Shown: positions 37,575-45,608 of the stretch, piece by piece
How positions within the stretch are numbered: position 1 is the stretch's first letter
Layout: the number at the start of each line of letters is the position of its first letter
DNA from: Thalassovita autumnalis
GTDB taxonomy: Bacteria > Pseudomonadota > Alphaproteobacteria > Rhodobacterales > Rhodobacteraceae
Assembly (NCBI RefSeq): GCF_001458255.1
Contig: NZ_CYSB01000004.1
Coordinates: 1 to 64,000, forward strand
DNA length: 64,000 nt
Direction: 5' to 3'
The notes under the pieces: model-generated
The model's input: the letters and a program-made list of their open reading frames with translations, nothing else
What the model was told of the DNA's origin: nothing
The model's database searches: none
Made by a program: the position numbers and the translations under genes

Positions 37575-38441
37575 TTAGTCGGCGGCCAGCACCAGATCAA
37601 ACTCAACCCGCGAATAGGCCTCGGCCACCTGCCCTGACAGGGCAAACCCCTCAGGGAAGCTGCCGGCGGGTTGGGGTTCATAGGTCATCACCAGATCGCT
37701 GCGGACCCCAAAGACCGTGTCTTCGTCAAGGTAGGGATCATCATCCGGGAAAACCTCAGTCACCAGATTGCGGAACCCTTTGGCGGACACGATGTAATGC
37801 AGATGCGACGGCCGCCACGGGTGGCGCCCTGCCGCGCGCAGGATGTCCCCCACCGGCCCGTCATCAGGCACCGTATAGCTGACCGGACGCACCGTGGTGA
37901 AGGCATAGCGGCCGTTTTCATCGGCCTTCATCAGACCATGGAACGAATGAATGTCCTGATCCGGGTCCTGACTGGAATACAGCCCGTTTGGCGCGGTCTG
38001 CCAGATATCAATCTCAGCCCCGGGGATCGGGTTGCCCTCGGTGTCGCGCACCGTGCCTTCGACCAGCAGTACCTCACCCTCAAAGTCACGCTTCATGTCA
38101 CCGCCGATTTCCAGCGGCGGCGGGTTGGACACATGGAACGGCCCCAGCACCGAGGAACTGGTCGCATCCTCACGCGAATGCAGCATATCCACCAGTGAGG
38201 ACAGGCCCAGCACATCCGACAGCAGCACAAACTCATGCCGTTCAGGTGTGGTGATGTCACCGGCGCGGGTCAGGAAATCGATCCCCACCTGCCATTCCTC
38301 ATGGGTCAGCTTCACCTCGCGGGCAAAGTCATGGATGTGACGGGCCAGCGCCCCCAGAACTTCACGGACCCGCGGATCTGTATCCTCGCCGAAGTAAGCG
38401 GTGAAAACCTCAGTGATATTGTCTTTGGTGACGGAACGCAT
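37575..38441 (-). CDS. Hydroxyquinol 1,2-dioxygenase (intradiol ring cleavage)
   Basis: A 288-residue intradiol dioxygenase with the N-terminal catechol dioxygenase domain (LARHIHDFAREVKLTHEEWQ) and the catalytic beta-sandwich (SSVLGPFHVSNPPPLEIGGD). Iron ligands fit the tyrosine in the PNGLYSSQD region, RPVSYTVPDDGPVG and the two histidines of HPWRPSHLHY. It would convert hydroxyquinol to maleylacetate in resorcinol-type degradation. It is 9 bp downstream of the broken TRAP permease gene, and no maleylacetate reductase or hydroxylase is present in the window. Confidence 0.82.
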   Translation of the reverse strand: MRSVTKDNITEVFTAYFGEDTDPRVREVLGALARHIHDFAREVKLTHEEWQVGIDFLTRAGDITTPERHEFVLLSDVLGLSSLVDMLHSREDATSSSVLGPFHVSNPPPLEIGGDMKRDFEGEVLLVEGTVRDTEGNPIPGAEIDIWQTAPNGLYSSQDPDQDIHSFHGLMKADENGRYAFTTVRPVSYTVPDDGPVGDILRAAGRHPWRPSHLHYIVSAKGFRNLVTEVFPDDDPYLDEDTVFGVRSDLVMTYEPQPAGSFPEGFALSGQVAEAYSRVEFDLVLAAD

Positions 38442-38450
38442 CTGCGCCTC

Positions 38451-39386
38451 CTAGTTCAGAATTGCGAGGCTGAGCGCCGGATAGCGGATCAGCAGGATCA
38501 GCACGACCAGCATCACAGCCGCGAAGGGCAGCGCGCCAAGGAAGACATCCTTCAGCGAAATACGGTCGTCGTTCAGCGTGGCTTTGATTACAAAGCAGGA
38601 AATGCCCAGCGGCGGGGTCAGCAGACCAATTTCGGCGCCAACCACAGTGATGATGCCAAACCAGACAAGGCTTAGGCCCATCGGCTCCACCAGCGGCAGG
38701 AACAGGGGCACCACGATCAGAATGATCGAAGCCGTGTCCAGAAGCGTGCCAAGGAAAAGCATCAGGAGCACATAAAGCACCATGATCCAGAAGAAGCTCA
38801 CCTGACTGGCCGCCAGCATATCGCCCAGCTCATTCGGCAGACCGGCAAGGCCCAGCATCCGGCTGTAGATTGAGGCAGCGGTGATCAGGAACAGGATCGA
38901 TGCGGTGATATGACCGGTTTCCAGGAGTGCCTCCCAGAACCCTTTCAGGGTCATGCGGCCACGCGCCATTGCGATCAGCAAGGCCACAACCGATCCCGCT
39001 GCACCGGCCTCCACCGGGGTCAGCCAACCGGTGTAGATGCCGCCCAGAACCACCGCGATGATGATCAGGGTTGGCAGGGTTTTCAGCGCGATCTCGCCCC
39101 AGGGGATGGGCCGGAAATCATCGGCAGAGCGCCCGCCCACAAAGGCCGGGAAAAACCGCCCCATGAACCAGATCGCCGCCACATAGGCCACCGCCAGCAT
39201 CAGCACCGGCACCACACCGGCCAGGAACATTTCGCCCACCGACTGTTCGGCCACGAAGGAATAGATGATCAGCCCCATGAAGGTAAAGAGCGGCACGGTG
39301 GCGAAAGTGTATTCCATCACGCTGTCAGACACCGCAACTTTCAACAGGTTCATCGCCAGATCAAAGTTGTCCCGCATCAGCTCCCA
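38451..39386 (-). pseudogene. Truncated TRAP transporter large permease (DctM)
   Basis: An open frame of 308 codons (ATG 39377) encodes the C-terminal part of a DctM-type permease, ending in GLLTPPLGISCFVIKATLND and several membrane segments. A full DctM is about 430-460 residues. The N-terminus is missing: recognisable coding starts three codons upstream of the ATG, 4 bp after the NRPS stop. A second gap lies where VPLFTFMGL joins directly to IIYSFVAEQSVGEMF, skipping roughly 100 residues normally between these motifs. No DctP or DctQ gene is present. It is probably non-functional. Confidence 0.72.
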
Positions 39387-39389
39387 CCG

Positions 39390-42300
39390 TCACCGCCGCT
39401 TCAAGATCCGGCGCCACCGGGTTTCTCGGCGCTCCGCCCGTTTGATCCACAGCCGCAGGCGGGTGTTATCCTCCCAAACCTCCAGCGCTTGGTAAAACAG
39501 CGCAAGCGCCTCCTCAAACCGGCCATGTTGCGCGTAGCAAATGCCCAGTTCCAATTCCAACTGCGCTTCGCTGCCCCACTTGGATTGTGCTGCCTCCAGC
39601 ACCTTTTGAGCGGCGCGCACCTGCCGCAAATACAGAAGTTTACGGGCGTAGTTCACTTCAAGATCATAGATCGGTTCACACTCTTTCCGCGCCCGTTTCA
39701 AGGCCAGGAAACACCTCACGTGTTGGCCAAGCTGATCATAAGCATCTGCGCGTCCCGAGTGCCAACACAGCGGCTCCACCCCTTCAGGCACAGACCGCGG
39801 TGCCTGCGCCAGCCAGCGCCGCAACACCGCCCGACCTTCAGCCCCACGGCCCAGACCATCAGCCAGACGATAGGCGCAACCCGCCTGCCAGGGATGCAAA
39901 GGATAGGCCTCAACCAGCGCACGCAACTGGTCAAAGGCAGCATCTGGTTTGCCATCGGCGATAAGATGGGCGACCTCCCGGCGCGCCTCCGCCCCCGGTT
40001 GGGGGTGCAAGACCGCCAGTGGCGGGACAGAGCGTTGCACAGCACCCGCCAGATCCTTCGCGCCGCCGGTCAACAGGTTGGAGTGGCGGGCAATCGCGGT
40101 ATAGATCGTGACAGTGCCGGTCGCGTAGTCTTCCCAACCTTTGGCCAGCATCGACATCCCGTAAAGGCCGCCGCTGCTGCGGAAAAAAGAAATGTCGCCC
40201 TCTACTGGGTGAAAGTGGTGTGCGCTCCTCAGGCAGTTCGCCCGATCTTGCTGTGAGGCGGTGAGGAAGTCCGGGCGGTCTTGAACCTTCAGCCCCAGGC
40301 CATGGTCCAGAATGGTCAGTTGCGGCCGATGACCAAGGGCCTGCAGGGCGCGCACGGTTTCCACCGCCACCCCACCGCCGTGGGAAAACCCGCAGACATG
40401 GATCTCGGTCTCACCAAACACCTCATCCGCAATCTGCGCATAGTGTTTGGTGTGATCGGCAAACTCCACCAAGGGACCGATATAGGGGATCGGTTTGCGG
40501 TGGAACTGATAGACGCTTTGATCCTGCGGCAGCATCTGCAGCAAAGACACCAAGTTTGGGGAGATGGGCATTACACCAGGCACAAAGACCAGCGGTGTTT
40601 TTGTGGTTTCAGAGGCTTCGGCCTGCCGCGCCACGACCAGGGGATCGGGCAAACTCAGGCGTTTTTCTTCCCGCAACAGGTCAGTCAAAGCCGCGGGGGT
40701 GGGCCGCTCAAAGGCGTGATCCACCGGCAGATGTGCCTTGGTTTGTTCCCGCAAAGTGGCCAACAACCCGATGAACTGTGCAGAATTGCCGCCCAGATCA
40801 AAGAAGTCCACATCGGCCGCAACCGGGGCGGTGCCCAGCGCTGCGGTCCAGGCCTGCTGCACCACGGGCGCGATATCAACCGTTGTGGCGGCCGCGTCTG
40901 GGCTCGTCTCAGCGCTACGCAGTTCCTCTAGGCAAAGGTTCTGCAAGGCACGACGGTCCAGCTTGCCCGCGCTGTTGACAGGTAGGGCGTCGATTTCAAA
41001 CAGATGGCTCGGCACCCAGGTCGCCGGCAATGCCCGACGCAGATGACGTAACAGATCCGCCTTCAGGGTTTCGGACGGGTTTTCAAACGGGGTGTCTGAC
41101 GCCGGCACAATATGCATGGCAAGCGTCTGGCGCCCCTGCCGTTCAAAAACGTAAGCACCCGCAGCCTTCAGCAAACCCGACGCGATGGCCGCTGCCTCCA
41201 CTTCGCCCAACTCGATGCGCTGCCCGGAGATTTTGACCTGTGCGTCGATGCGCCCGGCATAGCCAAGCCGACCGTCCAATAGGACGCGGCCCAAGTCGCC
41301 CGTCCGATACCAGCGGCCCTTGGGCAATCCGGGCGGGTCCTTTGGAAAACTGACCGCGCTGCGCACCGGATCGTTGTGGTAGCCCAAGGCAAGCCCTTGA
41401 CCATGCACCCAAACCTCCCCCATTTGGCCGGGCCAAACGGGCTGCCCGTCGGGGTTGACAACGGCCACCAGATACCCCGGCAGCACATATCCGACCGAGG
41501 AGGCCGTGGCGGCATGGGTCGGGGTCAGTTCAGCCGGTCCATCGATCAGGTCCATTGAGGTTGCCACCGTCGCTTCGGTTGGGCCGTACCCGTTCAGCAG
41601 GCGATCGGTGCGTTGCAACAATTCATTCTGGATGGACGCAGGCAGGGTTTCACCACCGGTCAACATCGTCAGCCTGTCATGGCCGCGCAGCCCCGCGTTC
41701 AACAGCATTTGCCACAGGGTCGGCGTGGCAGAGAGAACATCAAAACGCCGCTCCTCAGACATTTCGACAATTTTCCACGGATCGCGCCGGTAGCGATCTT
41801 CCAGCATCACCAGCTCGGCGCCAGCAATCAGCGGCAATAGCCACTCCAGCAGCACCACATCAAAGGTCACACTGCACCCTGAAAGGAACCGCCCCTTGGG
41901 CCGCAGTTTGAAAACCTGGCTCTGCACGCACAGCTGGGCAGAAAGCGCATCAAAAGACACCGCGACCCCTTTTGGGGTGCCGCTCGAGCCGGATGTGAAC
42001 ATCACATAGGCCAGTGTGTCGGGCGCCAGATTAGGCGCGAAGTCTTTTGCGGCCATGACCGTCTCGGCAGCATCGGGCGCGGCCAGCACCGCCAGTTCCT
42101 GCGCATTCTTGCCCGTTGCATTCTGAGCCAACTGAGCGTTCAGCTCTGCGCCCATTTCGACCTCTGCGATCAACACCTTTGGCTGAGCGTGGCGCAGCAT
42201 CTGCGCCAGACGATGGGGCGGATCCTCAGGTGACAGTGGAACAAAGGCGCAGCCTGCCCGAAAGGCGCCGATCACAGCAGCCAGAAACGCTGGCCCGCGC

Positions 42301-43895
42301 GGCAGTGCAATCGCCACCAGATCCCCCGGACCCAGATCGCGTTGCATAAGCGAATACGCCCAAAGCGCACTGTGTCGATCCAGATCAGCGTAATCCCATT
42401 CCAGATCCCCATGGCGCAGCGCAACGGAGCCTTTATTTGACTCAAAGGTCCGTTCCAGCTGCGCGCGGACTGGCACAATGCCCTGTGTGCTGGCCCAAAA
42501 ACCGCTATCGCCATTGAGCAGACGCGCGTCCCGCTCCGCCTCGGTCAAGTTAAGCGGCCAAATCGCGGCTTTCGACCGGGCCAACCCAGCCGCCAGCACC
42601 TCGCGAAACTCCGCCGCGATCCTGGCGACGGTTTCTTCCTGAAAACAGGCGCGTTGCCACAGCAGCTCAATCGCGTAGCCTGCCCCATCGGGTTCGACGT
42701 TGAAGCCAAGCGGGAATGCGGCGGTCTGTGCCTCCAGCGCATATTCTTCGCAATTGCTGCCCTCCAGCGTCAGCCCCCGGGTTGGATAGCCGCGATAATT
42801 GAAGGTCGCTTGAAAACTGTCACGGGACAGATCGCCATCCAGAGTGCCCTCCTGCCCCAAGAGGTCTGCCGACGCCCCCTGCTCGGCCTGACACAATTGG
42901 CCGAACGTCATGCCTGAGCGCAGCGGAACCTGACTGTTCGCGGTCTGCACAAAGCCCCCTAGGAGCGACTGCACCTCTGGTGCGTTGCGGCCAAACAGGA
43001 CGGTACCAAGGGCAAACTCTGCCTGTCCCGAAATACGGGCCAGCGTCAGACGCCATGCCGCCATCAGCACAGCGGCAGCGCCCACGTGCAAATCGGCAGC
43101 CAGCGCTTCGATACCCTGCCGTTCCGCTGCGGTGAGATGCAGCCACAGGGCCCGACCCGACAGATCAGTACCCCGCCGCTCATAGTCATAAGGCAGCTGC
43201 AAAGGCTCCAATTCGCCCGACTGGGGGCCCGGGGCCGCAGACCTGTCCGCAACAGACAGGGCAGACAGATAGGCCCCCCAACCGTAGCTGGGCGGGGTGA
43301 GCGCCTCACTGGGGGCGCCATAGGTCCGGCGCAGATCTTCCAGCAATCGGGTGACCGACCAGCCGTCCAGCACGGCGTGGTGGTGCACCAGCAGCAACAC
43401 CCAGTCCTGCGCCCCGATCTGATACAGCCGCAACCGCATCAGGCTAGGCGCCTCAGGTGCAAAAGCCATGCGGCGACACTCAGCGATTTGCGCGTCCAGA
43501 TCGGCCGGTTTCTGACGCAGGTCCAGCGTTTCGAAATCCACCTGAGCGCTGGCAGCGACCTCAACCTGCAGGCACCCGTCCGCCAGAACCAAACGCGACC
43601 GCAGCGCGTCATGCGCCATCACAAGCTGCTGCGCGGCCTGATGGAGCTGCGCAACGTTAAGCTGCCCGCTGATACGCCAGGCCCGCGATACCAGCGCCGC
43701 GCCGCTGTCTGGGGCCAGTTCCTGCAGCGCCCACATCTGCTGCTGCAGAGGTTGCGCCGGAACACGCCCGACAAAAGGCGCAGTTTTTGTGCCTGGTACA
43801 GGCGTCGTCGATGCCGGCGCCGCCGAAGTTTGAGAGGCGAGGTGCTGGCGTAGCCGGGATCGGCGCGCTGACGATGGAACCGAGGTCTGGGTCAT
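39390..43895 (-). CDS. Single-module nonribosomal peptide synthetase (C-A-T-TE) with C-terminal TPR region
   Basis: A 1501-residue NRPS. The condensation domain (about 45-450) has an intact HHAVLDG motif at 172-178. The adenylation domain (about 480-985) has TSGSSGTPKG at 634, NGYGPTEATV near 768, YRTGDLGR and the catalytic K978 in NSAGKLDRR. Asp679 occupies the position that contacts the amino group of the substrate, so an alpha-amino acid is expected. A carrier domain has LGGNS with Ser1038. The thioesterase (about 1100-1300) has a Ser1171 (GFSHGGG), D1197 and H1271 triad. The last 200 or so residues are TPR-like helices, which is unusual. There is no epimerase domain. It is the last of three co-directional genes. 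Confidence 0.9.
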   Translation of the reverse strand: MTQTSVPSSARRSRLRQHLASQTSAAPASTTPVPGTKTAPFVGRVPAQPLQQQMWALQELAPDSGAALVSRAWRISGQLNVAQLHQAAQQLVMAHDALRSRLVLADGCLQVEVAASAQVDFETLDLRQKPADLDAQIAECRRMAFAPEAPSLMRLRLYQIGAQDWVLLLVHHHAVLDGWSVTRLLEDLRRTYGAPSEALTPPSYGWGAYLSALSVADRSAAPGPQSGELEPLQLPYDYERRGTDLSGRALWLHLTAAERQGIEALAADLHVGAAAVLMAAWRLTLARISGQAEFALGTVLFGRNAPEVQSLLGGFVQTANSQVPLRSGMTFGQLCQAEQGASADLLGQEGTLDGDLSRDSFQATFNYRGYPTRGLTLEGSNCEEYALEAQTAAFPLGFNVEPDGAGYAIELLWQRACFQEETVARIAAEFREVLAAGLARSKAAIWPLNLTEAERDARLLNGDSGFWASTQGIVPVRAQLERTFESNKGSVALRHGDLEWDYADLDRHSALWAYSLMQRDLGPGDLVAIALPRGPAFLAAVIGAFRAGCAFVPLSPEDPPHRLAQMLRHAQPKVLIAEVEMGAELNAQLAQNATGKNAQELAVLAAPDAAETVMAAKDFAPNLAPDTLAYVMFTSGSSGTPKGVAVSFDALSAQLCVQSQVFKLRPKGRFLSGCSVTFDVVLLEWLLPLIAGAELVMLEDRYRRDPWKIVEMSEERRFDVLSATPTLWQMLLNAGLRGHDRLTMLTGGETLPASIQNELLQRTDRLLNGYGPTEATVATSMDLIDGPAELTPTHAATASSVGYVLPGYLVAVVNPDGQPVWPGQMGEVWVHGQGLALGYHNDPVRSAVSFPKDPPGLPKGRWYRTGDLGRVLLDGRLGYAGRIDAQVKISGQRIELGEVEAAAIASGLLKAAGAYVFERQGRQTLAMHIVPASDTPFENPSETLKADLLRHLRRALPATWVPSHLFEIDALPVNSAGKLDRRALQNLCLEELRSAETSPDAAATTVDIAPVVQQAWTAALGTAPVAADVDFFDLGGNSAQFIGLLATLREQTKAHLPVDHAFERPTPAALTDLLREEKRLSLPDPLVVARQAEASETTKTPLVFVPGVMPISPNLVSLLQMLPQDQSVYQFHRKPIPYIGPLVEFADHTKHYAQIADEVFGETEIHVCGFSHGGGVAVETVRALQALGHRPQLTILDHGLGLKVQDRPDFLTASQQDRANCLRSAHHFHPVEGDISFFRSSGGLYGMSMLAKGWEDYATGTVTIYTAIARHSNLLTGGAKDLAGAVQRSVPPLAVLHPQPGAEARREVAHLIADGKPDAAFDQLRALVEAYPLHPWQAGCAYRLADGLGRGAEGRAVLRRWLAQAPRSVPEGVEPLCWHSGRADAYDQLGQHVRCFLALKRARKECEPIYDLEVNYARKLLYLRQVRAAQKVLEAAQSKWGSEAQLELELGICYAQHGRFEEALALFYQALEVWEDNTRLRLWIKRAERRETRWRRILKRR

Positions 43896-43910
43896 GAAAA
43901 CACGGTAGTC

Positions 43911-45608
43911 TTACAATCTGGTTAAGCGGTTTGGGGGTTCGTCCGGTTCGGATGCGGGCCCTGGCCTATCTGCCGAAAGGGTGACGGAGATAACCTGTGG
44001 CCCGGCTTGCGTTTTCTGCGCAGTAAGGGCTGCGGAAAGGGCATCAAGCAAAGCGGCGGGACCGGCAATTTGCTGCGCAGGTACGCCCCAGCCCCGGGCG
44101 ATATCAGCGTAGTTTACAGATGGGGTGAAGCGCAGCGTATCGTGGCTGCCTGGGGCCATCCAACGGTCCTGAAACGCCCGGCCGCTGATCGCGCTGTTGT
44201 CGGCGACCACCACGATCAGGCAGGCCTTGTGGCACAGGGCGGTTTCCAGTTCGGCAGCGGCAAAGCCGAAGCCAACGTCGCCGACCAAGGCAACCACAGT
44301 CTGATCAGGATCGGCCAGCGCGGCGCCCAAACCCTGTGGGATGCCCACCCCCATGGTGCCGTTCTGGCCCGGGGTCAGCCGGGTAAACGGTTGTTTGGTC
44401 GACCAGACCAGATGCCCCCAGGACAGCGCCAGCCCGCCCTCAATCACGCTGACCACCCCATCGGGGCACAGCGTTTTCAGCGACTGGTCCAGTGCGGCGC
44501 TCAGTTCAATGATCCGTGCGACGTCATTTGGCTGACTGGCCCGGGCGGCAATCTGCGCCATAATCTCAGCCTGCCGCTGCTGCATCGCTTGCATCCAAGT
44601 TTGATGTTGGGGACGGCGCGGCAGCGCCTTTAGCTGCGCGACCAAACTGGCGCCCTCAGAGGGGATTTCTATCGGGTCCAGCCGGGCCAAGGCCGCCGGG
44701 ATCCCGGCAAATCGCCAATCCGCCTGCGCGCCGCAGAGCAGGATCTGATCGCAGGCGGTCAGCACATCGGGGCCGGCGGCAAAGACGTTTTGGCGATGAT
44801 CGTCGGGCAAGATCCCCCGCGCCATAGGGCTGGCAAGGACGGGCAATCCGGTGGCCTCCAACGCGGCGCGCAAGGGAGCTGTGTCACCGGCGGTCCAACG
44901 CAGACCCTCCCCCAGTAAGATCACTGGCCGATCCGCGGCGGGAATGTGCTGCAGCTCTGGCGTTGTGGTCTTGGCGGTGTCCGTGCTGGCCGCAAGCACA
45001 TCCGAGGCGCGCCCGTTGAGCGCTGCCGGCGCAACCTCAAGGCAGACCGAACCGCAGGGGCCGGTGCCCGCTAACGCAACCGCAGCGTCCAGATCTGCGC
45101 TCAGCTGAGGGCGGTCTTTCACTGCAAAAACCGCCTTGGCAAAAGGGGCCGCCATACGCGCGGCATCTGACAGTTGAAAGTTCCAGCTGCTCTCCTCCTC
45201 GCCGCCCGCGATGAGTATAAGCGGCCATTGGTTGGCATAGGCATCGTTGAGCCCGGTCAGCGAATTTGTCAGACCCGGCGCGGGCGAACAAAGCGCTACA
45301 GCCGCCAATCCCCCTGCCCGGTAGTTATGGGCCAGGGCCGCGTTCATGGCACCGTTCTGGGTGCGGCAGCCCACCGTGACCAACCCCGCATCGGCAAAGG
45401 CGGCAATGGTGGCATAAACCGGATTGCCGGGCAGAGAATAGACATGGGTGATGCCGCGCGCCTTCAACCCCTGCGCCAGCGCCTGATGGCCGCTAAGCAA
45501 CTGCGGATCGCGGGCGGCGGTGGCTTCGTCAGTGCTTGGTTTCAACCGGTCGCGCAGCCCGGCGCGCAATCGACCGCGTGGCTTCTTTGGTGGTCCCAAG
45601 ACGGTCAT
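43911..45608 (-). CDS. ThDP-dependent enzyme (acetolactate synthase/oxalyl-CoA decarboxylase-like)
   Basis: A 565-residue ThDP enzyme with the three-domain layout of the acetolactate synthase family: GLKARGITHVYSLPGNPVYA in the N-terminal domain, a central domain near 210-330, and a C-terminal ThDP-binding domain (NGTMGVGIPQGLGAAL, ALVGDVGFGFAAAELETAL, VVVADNSAISG). The activating glutamate of the usual RHEQ motif is replaced: the aligned residues are R82-T-Q84-N. The GDG of the cofactor motif is GDV. It starts directly at the stop of the A-T gene and is 15 bp from the NRPS, so it is likely part of the biosynthetic pathway, perhaps acting on a carrier-bound starter acyl group. Confidence 0.82.
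   Translation of the reverse strand: MTVLGPPKKPRGRLRAGLRDRLKPSTDEATAARDPQLLSGHQALAQGLKARGITHVYSLPGNPVYATIAAFADAGLVTVGCRTQNGAMNAALAHNYRAGGLAAVALCSPAPGLTNSLTGLNDAYANQWPLILIAGGEEESSWNFQLSDAARMAAPFAKAVFAVKDRPQLSADLDAAVALAGTGPCGSVCLEVAPAALNGRASDVLAASTDTAKTTTPELQHIPAADRPVILLGEGLRWTAGDTAPLRAALEATGLPVLASPMARGILPDDHRQNVFAAGPDVLTACDQILLCGAQADWRFAGIPAALARLDPIEIPSEGASLVAQLKALPRRPQHQTWMQAMQQRQAEIMAQIAARASQPNDVARIIELSAALDQSLKTLCPDGVVSVIEGGLALSWGHLVWSTKQPFTRLTPGQNGTMGVGIPQGLGAALADPDQTVVALVGDVGFGFAAAELETALCHKACLIVVVADNSAISGRAFQDRWMAPGSHDTLRFTPSVNYADIARGWGVPAQQIAGPAALLDALSAALTAQKTQAGPQVISVTLSADRPGPASEPDEPPNRLTRL

Noticed and set aside
38451-39377. Calling the DctM frame an intact short permease
   Set aside because: Family landmarks show both a missing N-terminus and a missing internal block, and no DctP or DctQ is nearby.
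38910-40256. A 448-codon plus-strand open frame opposite the NRPS and TRAP genes
   Set aside because: It is antisense to clearly coding sequence on the minus strand, is rich in His, Gln and Pro as GC-rich shadow frames are, and has no recognisable domain.
39390-43895. Predicting the NRPS amino acid substrate from the binding-pocket code
   Set aside because: The pocket residues read by eye (starting Asp, Val, Leu) do not match a code I can assign with confidence. Only alpha-amino acid specificity is supported.
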